From Streptomyces noursei ATCC 11455 (GTDB taxonomy: Bacteria; Actinomycetota; Actinomycetes; Streptomycetales; Streptomycetaceae): 64,000 nt of DNA. Location of the stretch: the NCBI RefSeq assembly GCF_001704275.1, contig NZ_CP011533.1, positions 2,976,001-3,040,000 on the forward strand, written 5' to 3'. The translations under genes and the position numbers were made by a program. Within the stretch, counting starts at the first letter, position 1. Each line of letters opens with the position of its first letter. Below, piece by piece: positions 8,021-27,076 of this stretch. The notes beneath the pieces are model-generated. The model did not search any database, was not told where the DNA came from, and saw only the letters and a list, made by a program, of their open reading frames with translations.

Positions 8021-10822
8021 CTACTGAAGAGCCTCCCCCCGGATGACCGCCAGCACTCCGTCCAATTCATCGGGCTTGACCAATACGTCGCGCGCCTTGG
8101 AGCCCTCGCTCGGCCCGACGATGTTCCGGGACTCCATGAGGTCCATCAGCCGCCCAGCCTTCGCGAATCCCACCCGCAGCTTGCGCTGGAGCATCGACGT
8201 CGATCCGAACTGGGTGGACACCACCAGCTCCGCCGCCTGACACAGCAGGTCGAGGTCGTCGCCGATGTCCTCGTCGATCTCCTTCTTCTGCTTGGTGCCC
8301 ACCGTGACGTCGTCCCGGAAGACGGGCGTCATCTGGTCCTTGCAGTGCTGGACGACGGCGGCCACCTCCTCCTCGGTGACGAACGCGCCCTGCATCCGGA
8401 CCGGCTTGTTCGCGCCCATCGGCAGGAACAGCCCGTCGCCCTTGCCGATCAGCTTCTCGGCACCCGGCTGGTCCAGGATGACCCGGCTGTCGGCCAGCGA
8501 GGAGGTCGCGAACGCCAGCCGGGACGGCACATTGGCCTTGATCAGGCCGGTGACGACGTCGACCGACGGCCGCTGGGTGGCCAGCACCAGGTGGATGCCG
8601 GCCGCGCGGGCCAGCTGCGTGATCCGGACGATGGCGTCCTCGACGTCCCGCGGCGCGACCATCATCAGGTCCGCCAGCTCGTCCACGATCACCAGCAGGT
8701 ACGGGTACGGCGACAGCTCCCGCTCGCTGCCCTCGGGCGTCTTGAGCTTGCCGGACCGGATGGCCTCGTTGAAGTCGTCGATGTGCCGGTAGCCGAACGC
8801 CGCGAGGTCGTCGTAGCGCAGGTCCATCTCCCGCACCACCCACTGCAGCGCCTCGGCGGCCCGCTTGGGGTTGGTGATGATCGGCGTGATCAGGTGCGGA
8901 ATGCCCTCGTAGGCCGTCAGCTCCACCCGCTTGGGGTCCACCAGCACCATGCGGACGTCCTCGGGGGTGGCCCGCATCATGATCGAGGTGATCAGGCAGT
9001 TGATGCAGGACGACTTGCCCGAACCGGTCGCACCGGCGACCAGCACGTGCGGCATCTTCGCGATGTTCGCCATCACATAGCCGCCCTCGACGTCCTTGCC
9101 GAGCGCGACCAGCATCGGGTGGTCGTCCCCCGCGGCGTCCGCGAGGCGCAGCACGTCCCCGACGTTGACCATCTCGCGGTCGGTGTTCGGGATCTCGATG
9201 CCGACCGCGGACTTGCCGGGGATCGGCGAGATGATCCGCACGTCCGGGGAGGCCACGGCGTAGGCGATGTTCTTGGCCAGGGCCGTGATCTTCTCGACCT
9301 TCACCGCGGGGCCGAGCTCGACCTCGTAGCGGGTGACCGTCGGACCGCGGGTGAAGCCGGTGACCGCGGCGTCGACCTTGAACTCGGTGAAGACGTTCGT
9401 CAGCGCGTCCACTATGGCGTCGTTGGCGGCGCTGCGGGACTTGCCGGGACCGCCGCGGGTGAGCAGGTCGAGCGACGGCAGGGCATAGGTGATGTCGCCG
9501 GCGAGCTGGAGCTGCTCGGCACGCGGCGGCAGGTCGCCGGACGCCTCCGGCGCGGCCTTGGTGAGGTCCGGCACCGACGTCTTGGTGAGATCGGGCACCG
9601 AGGGGCGCCGGGCCTCGGGAGCCGGCGTCGCCGCGGGCGGCTCCGCACCGCGGGCCGGCGGCACCGCACCGCTCTGCTCCCCGGTGTCCGCGCCGCGCTC
9701 CCGCCGCTCCCCGGAGATGCCGCCGCTGAGCTCGGCGACCAGCGGCGAGGGCTGGACGCCGTGCAGCACCGCGCCGTCCAGCGCGGCGGCGGCCGCGGCG
9801 GCCACGTCCACGGCGTCCATCGGCCGGTCTGCGGGCTGCGCCGCGCGCCGCGGCCGACGCCGCTTGGCCAGCGCGGCCTCCTCCAGCACGTCCGGATCGT
9901 TGTCCGCCGGGGCGCCGCGCCGCGCCCGGCGGGCCGGCTGCTCGCGCCACTCCGCCGCGTACCCGGTCTCGTCGTCCTCGTACACCGCCCCGGCGGCATC
10001 GTCCGACGCCTCCAGCAGGCCGAGCCGGGTGCCGAGCGCCCGGAGCCGCTGCGGGATGGCGTTCACCGGCGTCGCGGTCACCACCAGCAGACCGAAGACG
10101 GTCAGCAGCACCAGCAGCGCCACCGCCAGGGTCTGCCCGACGGTGAAGATCAGCGGCTTGGACACCGCCCAGCCGACGTAGCCACCGGCGTCCTGTATGG
10201 CGGCCAGCCCGTCACCCCGCCCCGGGGATCCGCAGGCCATCGCCACCTGTCCGAGCACGCCGACCACCAGCGCCGAGAGCCCGATGATGATCCGTCCGTT
10301 GGCCTCCGGCCGCTCCGGATGCCGGATGAGCCGGATCGCGATGCCGCCGAGCAGTATCGGGACGACCAGGTCGAGCCGCCCGAACGCGCCGGTGACCAGC
10401 AGCTCGACGAGGTTGCCGACCGGACCGGAGAGGTTGGACCAGGTGCCGGCCGCGATGACCAGCGCCAGGCCCAGGAGCAGCAGCGCCAACCCGTCCTTGC
10501 GGTGCGCCGGGTCGAGGTTCTTGGCGCCGCGGCCGAAGCCGCGGAACACCGCCCCGATGGCGTGCGCGGTGCCGAGCCAGCAGGCGCGCGCGAGGCGGTA
10601 GACGCCGCCGGTCGGCGACGGCGCCGGCTTCGGCGCCGCCTTCTTGGCCGGCGCCCGCTTCGCCGGGGCCTTCTTGGCGGCCGGGGCCTTCTTGGCCGGC
10701 GGCCGCTTCGCGGGCGCCTTCTTGGCGGCGGTCTTCTTCGCGGCGCCCCCGGACTGTCCGGCGCGCGGCTTCGAGGGGCCCGCCGTGCGCTGGGTTCCCT
10801 TGCCGGACGTACGTGAGGCCAT
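8021..10822 (-). CDS. ftsK: DNA translocase FtsK
   Basis: 933 residues. The N-terminus is Lys/Ala/Pro-rich with repeated KKAPAK-type units, then four hydrophobic segments, a linker, and the RecA-like motor with Walker A GATGSGKSS (about residue 598) and Walker B LLVIVDELADLMM. The C-terminus has the winged-helix gamma domain (STSMLQRKLRVGFAKAGRLM) that reads polar chromosome motifs. FtsK pumps chromosome arms out of sporulation septa. The ATG at 10822 was chosen because MASRTSGK matches the family start; a start 57 bases upstream is possible. Confidence 0.96.
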   Translation of the reverse strand: MASRTSGKGTQRTAGPSKPRAGQSGGAAKKTAAKKAPAKRPPAKKAPAAKKAPAKRAPAKKAAPKPAPSPTGGVYRLARACWLGTAHAIGAVFRGFGRGAKNLDPAHRKDGLALLLLGLALVIAAGTWSNLSGPVGNLVELLVTGAFGRLDLVVPILLGGIAIRLIRHPERPEANGRIIIGLSALVVGVLGQVAMACGSPGRGDGLAAIQDAGGYVGWAVSKPLIFTVGQTLAVALLVLLTVFGLLVVTATPVNAIPQRLRALGTRLGLLEASDDAAGAVYEDDETGYAAEWREQPARRARRGAPADNDPDVLEEAALAKRRRPRRAAQPADRPMDAVDVAAAAAAALDGAVLHGVQPSPLVAELSGGISGERRERGADTGEQSGAVPPARGAEPPAATPAPEARRPSVPDLTKTSVPDLTKAAPEASGDLPPRAEQLQLAGDITYALPSLDLLTRGGPGKSRSAANDAIVDALTNVFTEFKVDAAVTGFTRGPTVTRYEVELGPAVKVEKITALAKNIAYAVASPDVRIISPIPGKSAVGIEIPNTDREMVNVGDVLRLADAAGDDHPMLVALGKDVEGGYVMANIAKMPHVLVAGATGSGKSSCINCLITSIMMRATPEDVRMVLVDPKRVELTAYEGIPHLITPIITNPKRAAEALQWVVREMDLRYDDLAAFGYRHIDDFNEAIRSGKLKTPEGSERELSPYPYLLVIVDELADLMMVAPRDVEDAIVRITQLARAAGIHLVLATQRPSVDVVTGLIKANVPSRLAFATSSLADSRVILDQPGAEKLIGKGDGLFLPMGANKPVRMQGAFVTEEEVAAVVQHCKDQMTPVFRDDVTVGTKQKKEIDEDIGDDLDLLCQAAELVVSTQFGSTSMLQRKLRVGFAKAGRLMDLMESRNIVGPSEGSKARDVLVKPDELDGVLAVIRGEALQ

Positions 10823-10905
10823 GCCGACGAGATTACAGGCGCCGGCCTGCGTGGCACGAGCGCACGGCGCTTCACCCATTCGTGTCGCGCACCGGGCTCA
10901 TGAAT

Positions 10906-10920
10906 GGCCGTCAGACGGCC
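10906..10920 (-). terminator. Short hairpin after osaB
   Basis: A six-base-pair stem (GGCCGT) with a three-base loop just past the osaB stop and before ftsK. It is weak and could be chance. Confidence 0.25.
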
Positions 10921-10932
10921 TCTTACGCCCCG

Positions 10933-11592
10933 TCAGCCGGTCGGCGCCCCGGCACCGGGCTCCAGGGCGTCCAGCGCCCGTCGCAGGCCGGTCAGCTTGC
11001 GCTCCAGGTGCGCGGCGGTCGCCACCGCCGCGGCGTCCGCGGACTCGTCGAGCTGTTTGGAGAGCGCCTCGGCCTGCTCCTCGACCGCGGCCAGCCGCGC
11101 GGAGAGCTCGGCGAGCAGCCCGGGGGACTCCTTGGCCTCGCCGACGCTCTGCCGGCCGCCGTCCAGTTGCAGCCTCAGCAGCGCGGCCTGCTCGCGCAGT
11201 TGGCAGTTCTTCATGTACAGGTCGACGAAGACCGAGACCTTGGCGCGCAGCACCCACGGGTCGAACGGCTTGGAGATGTAGTCGACCGCGCCGGCCGCGT
11301 AGCCACGGAAGGTGTGGTGCGGGCCGTGGTTGATCGCGGTGAGGAAGATGATCGGGATGTCGCGGGTGCGCTCCCGCCGCTTGATGTGCGCGGCGGTCTC
11401 GAAGCCGTCCATCCCCGGCATCTGCACATCGAGCAGGATCACCGCGAAGTCGTCGGTGAGCAGTGCTTTGAGCGCTTCCTCCCCGGACGATGCCCGCACC
11501 AGTGTCTGATCGAGCGCGGAGAGGATCGCCTCCAGCGCCAGCAGATTCTCCGGCCGGTCATCGACCAGGAGGATCTTGGCCTTCTGCACCAT
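10933..11592 (-). CDS. osaB: Response regulator OsaB (osmoadaptation)
   Basis: 219 residues from the ATG preceded by a perfect GAGGAGG site. The receiver domain (1-120) has the acidic pair LLVDDR, the phospho-acceptor Asp in [12 protein letters not shown], the Thr of FLTA and the Lys of ISKPF. The rest is not a DNA-binding domain but a long coiled coil ([31 protein letters not shown] and onward). In S. coelicolor, OsaB works with the adjacent kinase OsaA and is needed for aerial growth under osmotic stress. The coiled coil suggests output by protein contact. Confidence 0.94.
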   Translation of the reverse strand: MVQKAKILLVDDRPENLLALEAILSALDQTLVRASSGEEALKALLTDDFAVILLDVQMPGMDGFETAAHIKRRERTRDIPIIFLTAINHGPHHTFRGYAAGAVDYISKPFDPWVLRAKVSVFVDLYMKNCQLREQAALLRLQLDGGRQSVGEAKESPGLLAELSARLAAVEEQAEALSKQLDESADAAAVATAAHLERKLTGLRRALDALEPGAGAPTG

Positions 11593-11859
11593 GGCCCGTC
11601 CTCCTCGCCCCGGCATCGAACCGGACGCCGCCCCAGGGGACGACTCCGTCACGCCGCCCGTCCTTGTGCCGGTCATGGTAGCTGCACCCCGCCTGTCGCC
11701 ACACCCTGTCACCGCGATGTCACTGTGCACGTAGCAGAAACGCAGCGAGAGACGAGAAGGTTCCCCGAATCCCGCGGTTCCACACGTCCACGGCCACACT
11801 GAGTCAGCACGCGATGATCCTCTTCCGGCTCCCATACTGGACGCCCGGGGGACGGCCCG

Positions 11860-17361
<5,502 letters not shown>

Positions 17362-17622
17362 CGTGTCCCTCCTGCAGGGTCGACTGTTCTCTCCGGGCTC
17401 TCTCTTCATGCTTGCCCAGTGTTTCACCATGCCTCAACCAGGCCATAACAGTTCGGCAGCATCGCACACCGTCCCGATGCACGATTGGGGCGAAAGACAC
17501 GTGACCGGCATCCCCGGGCCCGGCGAAGGTAAGTAACCTGGCATACGGCTTTCCATCCGCCCCGGTATTTCCCTACGGGCGGTGGTGCGAGCACGACAGG
17601 TATTCGGAGGGGCACCACGACC

Positions 17623-20283
17623 ATGGGGGAGCAGATCACCGACACACGCATGAGGAGACCAGTGATCACCGCGCGGGCCGCCGCCACCTTCGAGCCGGTC
17701 GGGCGCTCGGTCGCCACTGCCCGTGCCTTCGTCCGCGACACCCTCCAGGGTTGGGGCTACGCCGACGTCGTCGACGACGCCGTGGTCCTCACCAGCGAAC
17801 TGGTCACCAATGCCGTGGTGCACGCCGGCACCGCCGCCGACGTGCTGTGCCTGCGCACCGACGGCGGCATCCGGATCTCCGTCGCCGACCGCTACCCCGA
17901 GCGCGAAATCCCCCTGCAGAACCACGGCCAGACCGTGGTCCACCCCGACCGCGAGGGCGGCCGCGGCCTGCTGCTGTGCGGCGCGCTGGCCGCCCGCTGG
18001 GGCGTGGAGTACACCGCCGCCCAGAAACACGTCTGGTTCCACCTCGACCTCCCCGAGCGCCCGGCCGGCACCCGCTCCGCCGGCCCCGCCCTCCCCGTGG
18101 ACGCCCTCCCGGTCGCCGACACCCGGGTCCGGGTCGCGGTCGTCCAGATCGACCGCGGCGGCTGCGTCACGTTCTGGAACGAGGACGCCCAGGACCTCTT
18201 CGGCTACGACCCCGAACAGATCATCGGCAAGCCCCTCACCGACTTCGCCGCCTGGCCGCACACCCCCGGCACCGGCACCGGCATCGCCGAGGCGCTCCAG
18301 CTCTCCCGCTGGGAGGGCTCCTACGGCATAAGGGGCGCCGACGGCCGGGTCGTTCCCGTCTACGCCTCCCATCTGCGGGTCCGCGACACCGACGGTGAGG
18401 CGTCCACGGTCTGTCTCCTGGTCCGCGACCACGAGCGCGCGATCCTGCAGAGCCCGCAGCGTCCCCCCTCCGCCGACGGCACCTCCGTGCCCGAGGGGCG
18501 GCCCGCCGACCCCTTCGAGGTCTTCATCGGCTCCCCCGCCCCCGACGACCTCGACGGCCTGCTCCAGCGCACCGTCGAACGGGCCCGCGACATGCTCGAC
18601 GGCGACGCCGCCTACCTCCTGCTGGCCACCGACGACGAGACCGAGCTGGAGGTGCGCGCCTCGACGGGCCTGCCCTCCGCACGCCAGCGGTTCGCCCGCG
18701 TCCCCGTCGAGGCCGGCTCCGGACGCTACGGCTCCGCCCGGATGCCCGCCGTCCACGAGGACCTCACCGCCGTCCCCGGTGCCGTCCCGCTGCTCGCCGG
18801 CACGGGCATGCGTTCGGTCGTCACCGTCCCGCTCAAGGTCGAGGGCCGACTCACCGGCTCGCTGGGCGTCGCCGCCGAGAGCCCCTCCCGCTACACCAAC
18901 GAAGAGGCCCTGCGCCTCCAGTTCGCCGCCGACCGCATCGCCCTCGCCGTCGAACGGGCCCGCCTCACCGAACTGGAGAAGCTCCGCCGCGGCTCCCTCT
19001 CCTTCCTCGTCGAGGCGTCCGACCTGCTGGCCGGCACCCTCGACCGCGACCAGACGCTGGCCCTGATGGCCCAGATGACGGTCCCCACCCTCGCCACCTG
19101 GTGCGCCGTCTACACCGTCGCCGACCAGACCTCGGAACCGGAACTCTCCTACGTCCTCCACGAGGACGAGGACCGCATCGACGGCCTCAAGACCCTGCTG
19201 ATGAAGGTCGACCCGCCCGAACCGGTCCCCACCCCCGGCGCCCGCGTCTGGACCGCCCCCGCCGACGCCGCCCACGACGCGGCACTGCGCACCTCCCTGC
19301 GCAGCCTCGGCCTGGAGGAGTCCGCCCGCCCCTCCAAGGGGCCCGGCGCGACCCTCGCCACCGCCTCCGCGGTCGGCGGCGAGACCGTCGTCCTCCCCCT
19401 CGTCGCCCGCAACCGCGTCATCGGCATGCTCACCCTCGGCAAGCCCACCGAGGAGCACTTCCGCCAGGAGATCCTCGAACTCGCCGAGGACCTCTCCCGC
19501 CGCGCCGCCCTGGCCCTGGACAACGCCCGCCTCTACAGCGAGCGCACCGCCATCAGCCAGTCGCTCCAGCGCAGCCTGCTGCCCCCGGAGCTCCCCGACA
19601 TCCCCGGCGTCGAGGCCGAGGTCATCTACCGCGCGGCCGGCGAGGGCAACGAGGTCGGCGGCGACTTCTACGACCTCTTCCCGATCCGCGACGGCGCCTA
19701 CGGCTTCGCCATCGGTGACGTCTGCGGTACCGGCCCGGAAGCCGCCGCCGTCACCGGCCTGGCCCGCCACGCCCTCCGCCTCCTCGCCCGTGAGGGCTTC
19801 GGCGGCCCCGCCGTCCTGGAGCGGCTCAACGCCGCCATCCTCGACGAGGGCGCCCGCAGCCGCTTCCTGACGCTCCTCTACGGCGAACTGTGGCCGCAGG
19901 ACGACGGCAGCGCGCTCCTGAAGGTGGTCTGCGCCGGCCACCCGCTGCCGCTCCGCCTCCGCCAGGACGGTTCGGTCGAGCCGGCCGCCGAGCCCCAGCC
20001 CCTCCTGGGTGTCATGGACGACCTCGAACTCTACGAACAGACCGTCACCCTCGCGCCGGGCGACGTCCTGCTGTGCGTCACCGACGGCGTCACCGAACGC
20101 CGCGAGGGCACCCGCATGCTCGGCGACGACGGCCTCACCGATGTCCTGACGACGTGTACGGGCCTCACCGCCGGCGCCGTCGCCGCCCGCGTCCTGCGCG
20201 CCGTCGAACGCTTCGCCGCCGAACCGGCCTCCGACGACATGGCCATTCTGGCCCTGCGCGTCCCCGAAATCCCCGCCGCCTAG
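17623..20283 (+). CDS. osaC: OsaC, multidomain SpoIIE-type phosphatase/regulator
   Basis: 886 residues. Order: anti-sigma-like HATPase (about 15-145; TSELVTNAVVHAG and REGGRGLLLC boxes), PAS (about 165-270; FWNEDAQDLFGYD), two GAF domains (about 300-440 and 455-640), and a PP2C/SpoIIE phosphatase (about 660-886; GNEVGGDFYDLF, IGDVCGTGPEAA, TDGVTERR). In S. coelicolor OsaC is required to return the osmotic-stress sigma factor SigB to its pre-stress level. The gene is divergent from osaA with 261 bp between the starts. GGAGGGG precedes the ATG by ten bases; a GTG at 17662 with GAGGAG is an alternative start. Confidence 0.93.
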   Translation: MGEQITDTRMRRPVITARAAATFEPVGRSVATARAFVRDTLQGWGYADVVDDAVVLTSELVTNAVVHAGTAADVLCLRTDGGIRISVADRYPEREIPLQNHGQTVVHPDREGGRGLLLCGALAARWGVEYTAAQKHVWFHLDLPERPAGTRSAGPALPVDALPVADTRVRVAVVQIDRGGCVTFWNEDAQDLFGYDPEQIIGKPLTDFAAWPHTPGTGTGIAEALQLSRWEGSYGIRGADGRVVPVYASHLRVRDTDGEASTVCLLVRDHERAILQSPQRPPSADGTSVPEGRPADPFEVFIGSPAPDDLDGLLQRTVERARDMLDGDAAYLLLATDDETELEVRASTGLPSARQRFARVPVEAGSGRYGSARMPAVHEDLTAVPGAVPLLAGTGMRSVVTVPLKVEGRLTGSLGVAAESPSRYTNEEALRLQFAADRIALAVERARLTELEKLRRGSLSFLVEASDLLAGTLDRDQTLALMAQMTVPTLATWCAVYTVADQTSEPELSYVLHEDEDRIDGLKTLLMKVDPPEPVPTPGARVWTAPADAAHDAALRTSLRSLGLEESARPSKGPGATLATASAVGGETVVLPLVARNRVIGMLTLGKPTEEHFRQEILELAEDLSRRAALALDNARLYSERTAISQSLQRSLLPPELPDIPGVEAEVIYRAAGEGNEVGGDFYDLFPIRDGAYGFAIGDVCGTGPEAAAVTGLARHALRLLAREGFGGPAVLERLNAAILDEGARSRFLTLLYGELWPQDDGSALLKVVCAGHPLPLRLRQDGSVEPAAEPQPLLGVMDDLELYEQTVTLAPGDVLLCVTDGVTERREGTRMLGDDGLTDVLTTCTGLTAGAVAARVLRAVERFAAEPASDDMAILALRVPEIPAA

Positions 20284-20338
20284 CCCCAGTCGGGTAGGGC
20301 GGCGGGGCAACCCCCGCCCTACCCGCCCCACAAATGAA

Positions 20339-20368
20339 AAAGTCCCCCACCAACCGGTGGGGGACTTT
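20339..20368 (-). terminator. Bidirectional terminator between osaC and tRNA-Thr
   Basis: A 12-bp stem (AAGTCCCCCAC arm) with a six-base loop. Read on the minus strand it is followed by TTTTTC, so it ends the tRNA transcript; the converging osaC transcript meets the same hairpin. Confidence 0.85.
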
Positions 20369-20378
20369 CCCTTATCTG

Positions 20379-20451
20379 AGCCCCAATACGGAATCGAACC
20401 GTAGACCTTCTCCTTACCATGGAGACGCTCTGCCGACTGAGCTATTGGGGC
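20379..20451 (-). tRNA. tRNA-Thr (anticodon GGT)
   Basis: A full cloverleaf can be drawn: 7-bp acceptor stem GCCCCAA/TTGGGGC, D stem GCTC/GAGC, anticodon stem TCTCC/GGAGA with loop ATGGTAA (anticodon GGT, U33 present), five-base variable region and T arm with TTCGATT. The discriminator is U73. The CCA end is not encoded. It reads ACC threonine codons. Confidence 0.97.
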
Positions 20452-20509
20452 CGGCAACGAGATAAATACTACCCCACCCCCGGACTGTTTCCGAACTGGC
20501 CCCGCGGCC

Positions 20510-21199
20510 CTAGAAAGCCGGTTGCAGCAATCCCCCCAGCGCATTGCAGGCCGCCGCCATCCGCTGCACCTCACGCCGCGTCATTCCGGCGTCCACCGGC
20601 AGCGCCAACGTCTCGTCGACCGCCCGCTCGGTCTCCGGCAGAAAGACGTCCCGCCGCAGCCCCGGCATCCGGTACACCGGTGCCTGCACCGGCACCTTGC
20701 AGCCAACTCCCTTGCCCCGCAAGGCCCGTGCGAACGCGTCCCGGTCCGGCCGCCCGTTCCCCGGCACCCGCACCACATACCGCTCATAGCTGTGCCCGGC
20801 CGCGGGCGCCGGCGTCCGCACCCCGCTCAGCCGTCCGTCCAGATACCTGGCGTGCTCGCGCCGCAGCTCCGCCTCCTCCGGCCGCACCCCGGGCTCGTCC
20901 TCGACCAGCACCAACAGCCCGTGTCGTTGGCCGACTTCACGCATCCACGCCACGTCCGCCGGCCGCCCGAACCGGTGCACCGCCACCACCGCGGCGGTCT
21001 GCCGGGTCACCACGTCCGCCACCGCCGCCGGATCCAGGCAGTAGCTCTCGGCATCCACATCGGCGAACACCGGCACGGCCCCCAACTCCACGACGGCCCG
21101 GGCGACTTCGGCACTGCCGTAGGCCGGCACCACCACCTCGTCACCAGCACGGACACCGGCCGACCTGAGCGTTCCCACTGTCCCCATGCCGCGGAGCAT
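20510..21199 (-). CDS. Shortened DegT/DnrJ-type aminotransferase-like protein
   Basis: 229 residues, while active DegT/DnrJ/EryC1/StrS enzymes have about 360-400. The first half follows the fold: GDEVVVPAYGSAEVARAVVE, then VFADVDAESYCLDPAAVAD, AVVAVHRFGRPADVAWM. After VLVEDEPGV the central block that carries the PLP-binding lysine is missing, and the chain resumes with the C-terminal domain (ERYVVRVPGNGRPDRDAFA, VPVQAPVYRMPG). The only lysines left are in LRGKGVGCK, not in a Schiff-base context. It is therefore unlikely to be an active aminotransferase. It lies between tRNA-Thr and the rRNA operon on the same strand. Confidence 0.75.
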   Translation of the reverse strand: MLRGMGTVGTLRSAGVRAGDEVVVPAYGSAEVARAVVELGAVPVFADVDAESYCLDPAAVADVVTRQTAAVVAVHRFGRPADVAWMREVGQRHGLLVLVEDEPGVRPEEAELRREHARYLDGRLSGVRTPAPAAGHSYERYVVRVPGNGRPDRDAFARALRGKGVGCKVPVQAPVYRMPGLRRDVFLPETERAVDETLALPVDAGMTRREVQRMAAACNALGGLLQPAF

Positions 21200-21249
21200 G
21201 TCCAGGACAGTTGAACGTCACGTTACGTCCAAGACTGCAAACCCCTAAC

Positions 21250-21294
21250 AAAAAAGCTCCGGTCCCTGAACCAGAAGGTTCAGGGACCGGAGCT
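21250..21294 (-). terminator. rRNA operon terminator
   Basis: A perfect 18-bp stem with loop AGAA, starting nine bases past the 5S end. On the minus strand it is followed by a T5 run. It is among the strongest intrinsic terminators in the window. Confidence 0.95.
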
Positions 21295-21302
21295 GAATGA
21301 TA

Positions 21303-21421
21303 GTTCGGCGGCGTCCTACTCTCCCACAGGGTCCCCCCTGCAGTACCATCGGCGCTGAAAGGCTTAGCTTCCGGGTTCGGAATGTAACCGGGCGTTTCCC
21401 TAACGCTATAACCACCGAAAC
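21303..21421 (-). rRNA. rrf: 5S ribosomal RNA
   Basis: On the minus strand it begins GTTTCGGTGGT and ends GCCGCCGAAC, about 119 nt; these ends pair as helix I. Internal CCGAACCCGGAAGCTAAGCC is the typical bacterial 5S core. It is the last gene of the rRNA operon, 68 bases past the 23S end. Confidence 0.95.
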
Positions 21422-21489
21422 ACTATGAAACAAAGAACAACCGTTGGTCTGTTCGTGGCTTCAGAACCAACACAGTGGACGCGAGCAAC

Positions 21490-26443
<4,954 letters not shown>

Positions 26444-26725
26444 AATGCTTTCCGGACTGCGTTTAATGAAAAACTGCCGGTATCAACACTCGCGTTGAGC
26501 GGAACCACGAGAAGGAATAATCCTCGCGGTTCACAGCGTCCTCGCTGTGTGCCTCCCAAAGCTATTGGAAGGACTTTTCAAAGGAACCTCATCTCCATGA
26601 TGGAGACGGGGTATCAACATATCTGGCGTTGACTTTTGGCACGCTGTTGAGTTCTCAAGGAACGGACGCTTCCTTCGGCCACCCTCTCGGGCTTCCTCCG
26701 GGCGCTTCCCTTCGGTCTTGCGTCT
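26444..26725 (-). promoter_or_regulatory. rRNA operon leader with processing/antitermination elements
   Basis: Transcribed leader between the promoters and 16S. On the minus strand it holds TTGAGAACTCAACAG (26644-26658), matching an element in the 16S-23S spacer, and several AT-rich inverted repeats just before 16S that could form the RNase III stem. There is no protein gene. Confidence 0.6.
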
Positions 26726-26925
26726 CCGACTCTATCAGATCCTTTCGGCTCCGATTTTCGCCGGTGCGATTCGACCTTTCGGCTTCCTCGCGGTTCCGAC
26801 TTTATCAGATCCTTTTTCGTTTCCGAGCCGCTTCCCGAGGGGCGCTACCGGCTTCGAATTCGGTTCCGATTTTCGTCGGAGGGTTTTGCCTTTCGGCTGA
26901 TCCCGACTTTATCAGATTGCTCTGG
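26726..26925 (-). promoter_or_regulatory. Tandem rRNA promoter-like repeats
   Basis: Three copies of a motif reading ATCTGATA(A/G)AGTCGG on the minus strand, with CCGAC ends at 26726, 26796 and 26903. TGATAAAGT/TGATAGAGT looks like an extended -10 box. No good TTGACA -35 is seen at the usual distance, so promoter use is inferred from position and from the multiple promoters known for Streptomyces rrn operons. Confidence 0.55.
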
Positions 26926-27007
26926 GTCGGAATTCCGCGGTCCGTGGGGAACAGTCCGTACGCGTAGCGTGCGGCGCTTCCCGTTCTGGCGGAGCCGTAA
27001 ACGTACT

Positions 27008-27047
27008 GGAGCGGGGCGCCTGGATGCAAATCCAGGCGCCCCGCTCC
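27008..27047 (-). terminator. Terminator after RNase J gene
   Basis: A perfect 17-bp stem (GGAGCGGGGCGCCTGGA arm) with a six-base loop, 30 bases past the rnj stop. It insulates rnj from the rRNA promoters that follow on the same strand. Confidence 0.8.
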
Positions 27048-27076
27048 TACTTGAGGACCTTCGTACGGACGGTCCG

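Noticed and set aside
17434..20574. A 3.1-kb open frame on the minus strand opposite osaC
   Set aside because: It is Gly/Ala-rich shadow sequence and overlaps tRNA-Thr; osaC on the plus strand has five recognisable domains.
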